The notes under the pieces: generated by a model
What the model saw: only the letters and a program-made list of their open reading frames with translations
Database searches by the model: none
Told to the model about the DNA's origin: nothing
Position numbers and translations under genes: made by a program
DNA from: Acidobacteriota bacterium
Lineage (GTDB): Bacteria > Acidobacteriota > UBA6911 > RPQK01 > JAPXNP01
Assembly (NCBI GenBank): GCA_030614585.1
Contig: JAUWTT010000034.1
Location: 1-15,104 of the forward strand
Length of the DNA stretch: 15,104 nucleotides
Direction: 5' to 3'
In this document: in pieces, positions 1-5,621 of the stretch
Numbering within the stretch: position 1 is the stretch's first letter
Layout of the letters: the number at the start of each line of letters is the position of its first letter

Positions 1-315
1 GTTCGCCAGCTCCGCAACCTGATGGAGCGTCTCATTGTGCTGGCCGGCAAAAGCGAGATCCATGAAACAGACCTTCCAGAAGAGATCCGCTATTTTGATC
101 CTGAAACCGGGATCGATACCTCAGGGATGGGCATTGCACCGCTGCTCGAAATGGACTTGAGAACGGCCCGAAATACTTTCGAAAGGAAGTATCTTCTCGT
201 TAAGCTCTCGGACCACAATTACAACATTACTCACACAGCGACGGCGATCGGAATACACCGTCAAAGTCTTCAGCAGAAGATGAAGGATCTCAACCTCAAG
301 AAGGTTGAGAGCTGA
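1..315 (+). CDS. NtrC-family sigma-54-dependent response regulator, C-terminal part (5' end outside window)
   Basis: The reading frame is open from the first base, so the gene enters from the left and only about 104 C-terminal residues are visible. It begins with VRQLRNLMER, which matches the end of the AAA+ sigma-54 interaction domain (usual form GNVRELRN). After an acidic linker, residues about 70-100 form a Fis-type helix-turn-helix (HTATAIGIHRQSLQQKMKDL). Known family role: the protein binds enhancer-like sites through this HTH and uses ATP hydrolysis to open sigma-54 RNA polymerase promoters. The receiver domain and any partner kinase would lie to the left, so its signal is unknown. It stops at TGA 313-315 and converges on the ferredoxin gene. 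Confidence 0.9.
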   Translation, partial: VRQLRNLMERLIVLAGKSEIHETDLPEEIRYFDPETGIDTSGMGIAPLLEMDLRTARNTFERKYLLVKLSDHNYNITHTATAIGIHRQSLQQKMKDLNLKKVES

Positions 316-355
316 CATGCCAGGTGCTGGGGACCGGAAACTGGCTGGGAGTTGG

Positions 356-389
356 GTCTAACCAGCAAGACACCAGGAACACCAAGGGG
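356..389 (-). repeat. TTGGTG short-period element, copy 1 (minus orientation)
   Basis: Read on the minus strand, TTGGTG, CTGGTG and TTGCTG hexamers start at offsets 0, 9 and 17, then comes GGTTAGAC. The copy at 14806-14832 on the plus strand has the same 0/9/17 spacing and the same TGGTGTCTTG core. The two therefore look like copies of one dispersed element and not chance low-complexity sequence. It lies in the 245-bp gap between the converging activator and ferredoxin genes. The rest of that gap holds only short inverted repeats: 435-447, 482-494, 499-508 and 538-555. Confidence 0.55.
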
Positions 390-560
390 TCACGGCTACG
401 ATCCGTATCTGAAAAAGCGCTGGAAAACCTGTTCTTCCACCGTGGAAAGGGTGTGCAGCCTGTCTGGAAATCTTGTGGAAGCCTGTCACACAGGAGGATT
501 CCCGGGAACAGAGTCCGGCTCAGAGAGTGAACACATCTCTTCCCAGCCAGGAAGACTCAC

Positions 561-821
561 TTACTTCTGGAAGTAGTCCGCATTGATCGCGGTGTATTTC
601 TCCCACTTCTCGGGAACTTCGTCATCCGGAAAAATAGCTTCCACGGGGCACTCCGGAACGCAGGCCCCGCAATCGATACATTCTTCGGGATCGATATAAA
701 GCTGAACAGCATCCTCGAATTCCGGTTCGTCGCTCCGGGGATGGATACAATCCACGGGGCAAGAATCAACGCAAGCAGTATCCTTAGTATCAATGCAAGG
801 CTCAGTAATAATGAATGTCAT
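561..821 (-). CDS. Seven-iron ferredoxin ([3Fe-4S][4Fe-4S]), FdxA-like
   Basis: This is an 86-residue low-potential electron carrier, acting in the cytoplasm. The first motif, CIDTKDTACVDSCPVDC, has Cys9, Cys17, Cys21 and Cys25. Thr12 stands where the second Cys of a CxxC would be. The second motif, CIDCGACVPECP, supplies Cys48, 51, 54 and 58. By analogy with Azotobacter FdI and Thermus ferredoxin, Cys9/17/58 should hold a [3Fe-4S] cluster and Cys21/48/51/54 a [4Fe-4S] cluster. The loop between Cys21 and Cys48 is about eight residues longer than in Azotobacter FdI. The ATG is preceded by AGGAGA at good spacing. It is transcribed alone, divergently from the WYL regulators, with no partner oxidoreductase nearby to show its redox client. 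Confidence 0.9.
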   Translation of the reverse strand: MTFIITEPCIDTKDTACVDSCPVDCIHPRSDEPEFEDAVQLYIDPEECIDCGACVPECPVEAIFPDDEVPEKWEKYTAINADYFQK

Positions 822-904
822 TCAGCTCTCCTTCTATTCCTCAATCCACAGGAACCAGGTCTAACGACAAGCAAAGCATCCTGCAGTCTTAACGACCTAA
901 CATC

Positions 905-932
905 ATTTTACCCATTTCCGCATCCATCTCAA
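905..932 (-). promoter_or_regulatory. Candidate sigma-70 promoter for the ferredoxin gene
   Basis: On the minus strand, TTGAGA (927-932) and TAAAAT (905-910) are separated by 16 nt, each one mismatch from consensus. Transcription would start near 898, giving a leader of about 77 nt. The leader region holds two near-identical direct copies of GTCTAACGAC / GTCTTAACGAC (plus strand, 859-868 and 886-896). Those could be a regulator site, but this is unproven. Confidence 0.4.
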
Positions 933-1025
933 GCAAATGCCAGAGTACCTTTGCTAAAAATGAAGATTCTATTTTACGAACTTTTCCAACGATAGGTGCT
1001 TCCGGCAGAGCACCTGACTCAGTGG

Positions 1026-1043
1026 TTGACCTAAACCGGTCAA
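1026..1043. promoter_or_regulatory. Inverted repeat upstream of the WYL operon, candidate operator
   Basis: TTGACC and GGTCAA form perfect 6-bp arms separated by 6 nt. The site lies just upstream of the candidate -35 of the WYL operon, in the divergent region shared with the ferredoxin gene. It is a plausible dimer-binding site for autoregulation. There is no family-specific match to support that. Confidence 0.3.
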
Positions 1044-1049
1044 ATCTGG

Positions 1050-1079
1050 TTGATTCGCCGAAGTCCTTTCCCATAAACT
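1050..1079 (+). promoter_or_regulatory. Candidate promoter for a leaderless WYL-operon transcript
   Basis: TTGATT (1050-1055) and TAAACT (1074-1079) are 18 nt apart, each with four of six consensus bases. Initiation would fall at about 1086-1088, on the ATG itself. That fits the absence of any Shine-Dalgarno sequence before 1088. The match is weak. Confidence 0.25.
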
Positions 1080-1087
1080 TACGACCA

Positions 1088-2062
1088 ATGAACCGCACGG
1101 AACGTCTTCTCGATTTAATAACTTATCTCCTGAACGCGAAGGAACCTGTTTCGTGGCGTAAAATCAAGAACCATTTCCCCGAGGACTACGCAAAAGGGGT
1201 AGAGGAATCGAACCAACGTAAGTTCGAGCGCGATAAAGCCGAACTCATCTCTCTTGGGATTCCTATTGACTATCAGGGTGGAGCGGAGGGCCAGAAGGAG
1301 GGTTACCTGATCCGAAAGGAGAAACTTTTTCTGCCGGAGATCAAGTTCTCACCAAAAGAGTTTTCTCTCCTGATGCTGGCGGCGGGTGCCGTGATGGGTG
1401 ACGCAACATTTCCTTATCGCCATCAACTGGAATCGGCTTTGGACAAGATCACTAGTTTACAGAACCAGATTGATCCACCTCCCGATGAGATGTCCATTAC
1501 TTATTCAACTCCAAAATCAATTGCCTCGCAGTCTTCTTTAATCAACAAGATTCAAGATTCACTGGACCGGCGCAAAACTGTGGCAATCCGATATCACGCT
1601 TTTTCAACGGGCGAAACGACAGAGCGCAAAGTCAACCCTTACGGCCTGATTCTTCGTCGAGGCAAATGGACACTTGTGGGATGGGATCATCTCCGACAAG
1701 ATTTGCGAACCTTCGTGGTGAATCGGATCGAACACCTGGAAGTGAATCTGCGCCGACCGGGAACTCCAGACTACGAAATCCCGGATGATTTTTCTTTGCA
1801 GCGTTATCAGAATCAACAACCCTGGGAACTTCGTCTCCACGAACCGGTCAGTGTAAGGATTCAGGTCTCCGGGCACAGGTTGAATGAGTTGCTGCCACAG
1901 CTCATAAATGCCACAGTGATCGAGAACGGTGTATTTGAACTCAATGTCACGAACCGATCCGGGCTTGTTTCCTGGATCTTGTCACAGAAGACCGATGTTC
2001 GAGTACTGGAACCACCCAATATACGGAGTCACATTCGCGACGTACTGGAAAGCCTGACATGA
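1088..2062 (+). CDS. WYL-domain transcriptional regulator, PafB-like (first of a pair)
   Basis: The protein has 324 residues, the usual PafB/PafC length. Residues 1-60 form a winged HTH opening with NRTERLLDLITYLL and containing FERDKAELISLGIPI, which is characteristic of PafB-type proteins. A WYL domain spans about residues 150-220: ERKVNPYGLILRRGKWTLVGWD, then LRTFVVNRIEHL. The diagnostic tripeptide is WTL here instead of WYL. A C-terminal WCX-like region follows. In mycobacteria PafB and PafC act together as a DNA-damage-responsive activator that senses single-stranded DNA; the same role here is inference. ATG 1088 was chosen because the HTH starts there. The upstream in-frame GTG at 1022 would add unconserved residues across the putative operator. 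The stop overlaps the next gene as ATGA. Confidence 0.85.
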   Translation: MNRTERLLDLITYLLNAKEPVSWRKIKNHFPEDYAKGVEESNQRKFERDKAELISLGIPIDYQGGAEGQKEGYLIRKEKLFLPEIKFSPKEFSLLMLAAGAVMGDATFPYRHQLESALDKITSLQNQIDPPPDEMSITYSTPKSIASQSSLINKIQDSLDRRKTVAIRYHAFSTGETTERKVNPYGLILRRGKWTLVGWDHLRQDLRTFVVNRIEHLEVNLRRPGTPDYEIPDDFSLQRYQNQQPWELRLHEPVSVRIQVSGHRLNELLPQLINATVIENGVFELNVTNRSGLVSWILSQKTDVRVLEPPNIRSHIRDVLESLT

Positions 2063-3018
2063 ACGTCACTGGCCGGATCAACCGTATTTTGTTCATTTTG
2101 AGCTACGTCTCTCAGAACCAGGGCATACTGGTTGAAGACTTGGCTCGGCGGGTCGGAATGCGTCCGCGGCAGCTTCTCAAGGAACTTGAATTCATCAGCC
2201 TCATCGGTAAACCTCCTTTCAAGCCGGATGACTACATCGACATCTACGTGGAGAACCAACAGGTTCTCATTGAGTTCGATCAAAGTCTGAATCGGCCGAT
2301 CCGATTCACCAGGCCAGAAGCAGTTGCCCTACTGATGTCACTGGAGTTACTTGACGCCGAAGTTGATCCGGATGGAGTCGGATCGCTTAAGGGGAAGATA
2401 GGCAGAGCGATCTCGTCATCGGTTGACCAGTCTAGTCAGCTGGAGAATCGGATTCTCCTCGAGCGAGACACTCATCTGATCGGAGATCGATTCAGCCTGA
2501 TTAGAGACTCGATCGAAAATCGATTTAAGCTCGAGATTGAGTACTTCTCACTCATGCGCAATGAGACGACGGAGCGGAAAGTCCGGCCATATTTCTTGAT
2601 GAAAAAGCTGGGCTACTGGTATTTGACTGGGTACTGTGAGTTGAGAAACGATCTGAGGACTTTTAAGTTCGAGAGAATCCTCTCGGCTACACGCCTACAA
2701 GAGAACTTCCCTGAACCCGAAGACTTTGAGCTGGGACGCTTCAAGGCGGACTTTGATCTGTCCACCGGAGACAGAAAGATCGAAATCTTCTTCGACAAAC
2801 AGCTTGCTCCATGGATCAAAGAACAGTGGGATACGTCTGTTCGAGAAGCTGAAGATGAAGGTGTCGTCTTGACGGTGTACAGTGAGACTCTTGAGTTTCC
2901 TTCTCGGCTGGTTCTCCGTTCAGCTCCCCATGCACGCCCCCTAAGCCCCCCAGAGTTTGTAGAGAAGGTGAGGCGAGATGCTGAGGAGATTATGATTCTT
3001 CAGGATCGTGAAGTTTGA
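2059..3018 (+). CDS. WYL-domain transcriptional regulator, PafC-like (second of a pair)
   Basis: This 319-residue protein is a diverged paralogue of the preceding one, and the ATGA overlap implies translational coupling. The N-terminal helix-turn-helix (TGRINRILFILSYV...LARRVGMRPRQLLKELEFI) is PafC-like. The central WYL domain has the canonical motif in YWYLTGYCELRNDLRTFKFERI at about residues 190-215, preceded by ERKVRPYFLMKKLG. A WCX-like C-terminal domain follows. Adjacent WYL pairs usually work as heterodimers (known for PafBC, or as natural fusions). The second member keeps WYL while the first has WTL, which suggests non-equivalent ligand pockets. The gene ends in a TTGA overlap with the phosphatase gene, so one mRNA probably carries all three. 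Confidence 0.87.
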   Translation: MNVTGRINRILFILSYVSQNQGILVEDLARRVGMRPRQLLKELEFISLIGKPPFKPDDYIDIYVENQQVLIEFDQSLNRPIRFTRPEAVALLMSLELLDAEVDPDGVGSLKGKIGRAISSSVDQSSQLENRILLERDTHLIGDRFSLIRDSIENRFKLEIEYFSLMRNETTERKVRPYFLMKKLGYWYLTGYCELRNDLRTFKFERILSATRLQENFPEPEDFELGRFKADFDLSTGDRKIEIFFDKQLAPWIKEQWDTSVREAEDEGVVLTVYSETLEFPSRLVLRSAPHARPLSPPEFVEKVRRDAEEIMILQDREV

Positions 3019-3722
3019 GGAATGGTAGAACCGCTTTAACCATCCTCGTCCTGCTGCACTGTTTCAGCGGAAGTGTCCTTGCTGAGAAGCAGCAGGAAGA
3101 ACCCTGCCCCAGGTGCTTTTTTCCAGATCTTTGGAAAGACCAGAAGAAGATCTGGACAGCCCCGTTCAAGAAAACAACATGGGACTCCCCTACTCCATTC
3201 ATCATGCTGGACGTGGCGGGAGCCAGCTTCGCGCTGGATGTGGAGGTATCGCGATCGCTCAGAGAGAATGAGAGCTTTGAAGATTTCAACAAGGTCTTTG
3301 CCTCTCGGGCTGCTGACATCATTCTGACAGCCTACCCACTCTCGTTTGTCGCGCTGGGTTACATCACTGACAACAAGGAATTGGCCGTCTACGGCTGGAA
3401 GGCAACAGAAGCGGCGCTTAACGCATTAATTGTCACAGTTCTGGTGAAGAAAGCTACCTTAAGAGCACGGCCACACACTGGAGATCCCTATGGGTTTTGG
3501 GAAGGGGGAAACTCATTCCCATCCGGCCACGCGGCGATTTCGTGGGCTATTGCCGCATACAGTGCAAAACACTTCTCCGACAAGAAGTGGGTTCGCTGGG
3601 TGGCTTATCCGATTGCCGGGCTGATAACGTTTGTGAGAGTGACCTCTGGAAACCATTTCGTCTCGGATGCAGTAACCGGCTCTATGATCGGCTTCTCCAT
3701 TGGCCGGTTTGTCGTGAAGTAG
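3015..3722 (+). CDS. PAP2-family (type 2 phosphatidic acid) phosphatase, exported or inner-membrane
   Basis: This is a 235-residue phosphatase of the PAP2/acid-phosphatase superfamily. The three signature motifs are complete: KX6RP (K145...R152-P153), PSGH (169-172), and RX5HX3D (R208, H214, D218), with Val in place of the usual Ser before R208. The N-terminus is a signal peptide (hydrophobic residues 7-22, VLAEK cleavage region), and hydrophobic segments around 100-115, 175-185 and 195-208 suit a membrane-bound enzyme. The substrate is unknown; lipid phosphate or undecaprenyl pyrophosphate are the common options. The start is TTG 3015, overlapping the previous stop by 4 nt; this start is inferred from the signal peptide, as no closer in-frame ATG precedes the hydrophobic segment. 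Co-transcription with WYL regulators is unusual. Confidence 0.87.
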   Translation: MRNGRTALTILVLLHCFSGSVLAEKQQEEPCPRCFFPDLWKDQKKIWTAPFKKTTWDSPTPFIMLDVAGASFALDVEVSRSLRENESFEDFNKVFASRAADIILTAYPLSFVALGYITDNKELAVYGWKATEAALNALIVTVLVKKATLRARPHTGDPYGFWEGGNSFPSGHAAISWAIAAYSAKHFSDKKWVRWVAYPIAGLITFVRVTSGNHFVSDAVTGSMIGFSIGRFVVK

Positions 3723-3802
3723 AGCCGAATGGCGTGTCAGAATCCAGCAAGAAGGCTGGGACAATCTTGGATAGACGGTTTAGAATTTCTGAAGGAAGAA
3801 TT

Positions 3803-4648
3803 ATGAAAACACTGATCTGTACTGCTGCGACTTTGTTAGTTCTCGGGACTTCTCAGTGTGCCCAGATGGACCAAGGTAAAGGATCTGCCCCTCCAGCTGA
3901 GCGGGTGGCTGAGGTGGAACCTGCCAAACAAGGTGGTGAGGTGCACTGGGGATATGAAGGGGAGGTCGGCCCCATGCACTGGGCGGATCTGAGTCCCGAC
4001 TTCGCTCTGTGCGGGGAGGGGACCGAGCAGTCGCCGATCAACCTGATGGGGGCGACGGTGGTCGAAGGCTCAGCTCTGAAACCGAAGTTCGGCGAAGGGG
4101 TGCTGACGCCCGAGCAACGGACCCGGGCCATAGACCTCGTCGACAACGGCCACACCATCCAGGTGACCACTGACGTGACCTCGGCGCTCGATCTCGACGG
4201 CGAGCACTACGAGCTCGTCCAGTACCACTTCCACGCCCCGTCCGAGCACACGATCGACGGCGAGTACGCGCCGCTCGAGATCCACTTCGTCCACAAGTCC
4301 ACGGCCGGCAACCTGGCGGTCCTCGGGGTGCTGGTCGAGGAGGGCGTGCACAACAAGTTCTGGGATCCGGTCATCGCGGCGTTGCCGTCGAGCCCCGGTG
4401 ACGAGCGTCACCTCGAGGGCTTGGAACTCGACGTCAACGAGCTTCAGTCAGTGGCGGAGCGTTACTACCGCTACCGGGGTTCGCTCACCACGCCACCGTG
4501 CTCCGAGAGCGTGCAGTGGATCGTGATCGCCGAAAAACGCCAGTTCTCGCCAGAGCAGATGGAATCCCTCACTTCGCATCTCCATCACAACAACCGCCCG
4601 GTCCAGCCTCTCGGCGACCGGGACCTCGTGCTGGTGTCAGGCGAGTGA
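3803..4648 (+). CDS. Exported alpha-class carbonic anhydrase
   Basis: The predicted 281-residue enzyme interconverts CO2 and bicarbonate outside the cytoplasm. Alpha-CA hallmarks are all visible: QSPINL near the N-terminus of the domain, the zinc ligands His142 and His144 (QYHFHAPSEH) and His161 (PLEIHFVH) with the supporting Glu159, a NGH motif with His117 at the proton-shuttle position, and LTTPPCSESVQW with the active-site Thr. The signal sequence MKTLICTAATLLVLG ends near a Cys (TSQC), so a lipoprotein is possible, but the lipobox is poor. ATG 3803 has AAGGAAG at good spacing; an upstream in-frame extension is not needed. The first 50 or so codons resemble local base use, while codons from about 3960 on end almost always in G or C, suggesting acquisition of the catalytic part. 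It sits 80 nt behind the phosphatase gene. Confidence 0.92.
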   Translation: MKTLICTAATLLVLGTSQCAQMDQGKGSAPPAERVAEVEPAKQGGEVHWGYEGEVGPMHWADLSPDFALCGEGTEQSPINLMGATVVEGSALKPKFGEGVLTPEQRTRAIDLVDNGHTIQVTTDVTSALDLDGEHYELVQYHFHAPSEHTIDGEYAPLEIHFVHKSTAGNLAVLGVLVEEGVHNKFWDPVIAALPSSPGDERHLEGLELDVNELQSVAERYYRYRGSLTTPPCSESVQWIVIAEKRQFSPEQMESLTSHLHHNNRPVQPLGDRDLVLVSGE

Positions 4649-4706
4649 GGATTGGAACCGCTATAGCTGGTTCTGCGGCTAGGAAAGCAGGATGACCTTC
4701 CGTAAT

Positions 4707-4754
4707 GACAAGCAAGGATGCTTGTCTTACCGTAAGACAACCTTCCAGGTTGTC
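4707..4754. repeat. Tandem REP-like hairpins behind the carbonic anhydrase gene
   Basis: Two perfect 8-bp hairpins stand in a row: GACAAGCA-agga-TGCTTGTC (4707-4726) and GACAACCT-tcc-AGGTTGTC (4736-4754). Each is preceded by CCGTAA (4700-4705 and 4730-4735), so the unit is repeated with compensatory changes in both arms. Compensated stems indicate selection for structure. There is no T-run, so this is not a standard terminator. It resembles REP/BIME-type intergenic elements. Confidence 0.65.
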
Positions 4755-4870
4755 ACCAAACTGCTAGCCTCCAACGTGACAGGCTTCTCCTCCACAGCAA
4801 AATAAAAAGCGTTCTTGACCAAAAACTGTTGAACTCTACGAGAGAATCGTACATCTTAAGTAGCAGGCTT

Positions 4871-5434
4871 ATGCTTCGCTTACTGATTCCTGGCTTTGTG
4901 TTTCTTTTCATGATTCAACTCGCGGCTGGAGGGTCGGATTTCATGCAACTCCGGGGCGGATACTTCTTTCCTCCCCCAAAAGGCCTCTACTACTTCCGGC
5001 CCGATCTGTATGTCTACCGCGTGACTCCGCGTTACTATAACCGTGGCTATTACCGCCCCAACTACGGTTACGGAAGGGGGTATGGCTATCCTTATTCCCC
5101 GGGACCGTACGCACCATCTTCCGCGAGTCTTTTCCCGACGCGTTCTGTCTACCGAATCGTGTTGGGTCCCCCGCCAAAGGGTGAGGTAGTCCGAGTCAAT
5201 TCGTCGGACTTGGTCTTTAATGTCACGCCTCCAAAGGCTCTGATCTACGTGGATGACAAACTGATTGGAAGCGCACGTGACTTCTCCAGTGCCCGAGACA
5301 AGTACCCGGTGCTGGATGGAGAATACGATCTCCGCATCGAGGCCACTGGTTATGAGTCGTTCCATTCAGAATTGAGTGTGATTCCGAATAAGATACTCCA
5401 CCTCGATATTGAGTTGGAACGGAAGAATCCGTAA
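4871..5434 (+). CDS. Secreted PEGA-domain protein with a Tyr/Gly/Pro-rich segment
   Basis: The 187-residue protein begins with a signal peptide (MLRLLIPGFVFLFMIQLAAG). Residues about 45-85 are strongly Tyr/Gly/Pro/Arg-rich (RYYNRGYYRPNYGYGRGYGY). Residues about 115-184 form a PEGA-type beta domain: FNVTPPKALIYVDDKLIGSA, then LDGEYDLRIEATGYESF. PEGA domains are small surface-associated modules found in envelope proteins; no enzymatic activity is expected. ATG 4871 starts the signal peptide; an in-frame TTG at 4829 is possible, but both starts have weak Shine-Dalgarno sequence. Neighbours give no functional hint. The low-complexity segment may be an extended linker to the outer membrane or cell wall, which is inference. 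Confidence 0.75.
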   Translation: MLRLLIPGFVFLFMIQLAAGGSDFMQLRGGYFFPPPKGLYYFRPDLYVYRVTPRYYNRGYYRPNYGYGRGYGYPYSPGPYAPSSASLFPTRSVYRIVLGPPPKGEVVRVNSSDLVFNVTPPKALIYVDDKLIGSARDFSSARDKYPVLDGEYDLRIEATGYESFHSELSVIPNKILHLDIELERKNP

Positions 5435-5442
5435 TCGGCCTG

Positions 5443-5468
5443 TCCTCCATAGCTTTAGCGAAGGAGGA
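5443..5468 (+). repeat. Hairpin element with TAGCT...AGCGAAGG core, copy 1
   Basis: TCCTCC (5443-5448) pairs with GGAGGA (5463-5468), and an inner GC/GC pair with mismatches continues the stem. It starts 9 nt after the PEGA gene stop. The related copy at 14666-14691 shares CCTCC[A/G]TAGCT and AGCGAAGG. A transcription terminator is possible, but there is no T-run, and a heptamer array follows directly. Confidence 0.6.
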
Positions 5469-5472
5469 TGAT

Positions 5473-5500
5473 CGGTTGTCGGTAATCGGTAACCGGGGAC
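5473..5500 (+). repeat. Degenerate heptamer array (CGGTNNN)
   Basis: Four consecutive 7-mers, CGGTTGT, CGGTAAT, CGGTAAC and CGGGGAC, lie just behind the hairpin at 5443-5468. The 5435-5621 gap between the converging PEGA and SDR genes otherwise contains the nonamer array at 5576-5602 and no gene. Confidence 0.5.
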
Positions 5501-5575
5501 ATGGGCTTCGGACCTGAGGCTTGGGATCTTCGTTCGTGCTCCTGAACGAGAGGTTACGCTAGATACGATTTCTCC

Positions 5576-5602
5576 CTTCGCTAACTTTGCGATCTTTGCG
5601 TG
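5576..5602 (+). repeat. Nonamer array (CTTTGCGNN)3
   Basis: CTTCGCTAA, CTTTGCGAT and CTTTGCGTG are three consecutive 9-mers. They stand 20 nt before the converging SDR gene stop. The unit is unlike the TTGGTG element in sequence but similar in period. Confidence 0.5.
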
Positions 5603-5621
5603 AAGAGGGCCCTGAAAACTC

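Noticed and set aside
538..575. Intrinsic terminator behind the ferredoxin gene
   Set aside because: 6-bp inverted repeats exist at 538-555 and 562-575, but there is no T-run on either strand and one lies within the coding end.
3758..3786. Promoter for carbonic anhydrase (GGGACA-17-TAGAAT)
   Set aside because: Its start point would fall inside the ribosome binding site at 3792-3798, so it is unlikely to be the functional promoter.
3497..3802. N-terminal extension of the carbonic anhydrase by about 100 residues
   Set aside because: It overlaps the PAP2 gene in another frame; the ATG at 3803 has a good ribosome site and starts a signal peptide.
4070..4411. Minus-strand open frame opposite the carbonic anhydrase
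   Set aside because: It is explained by the very high GC3 of the sense gene, which removes antisense stops.
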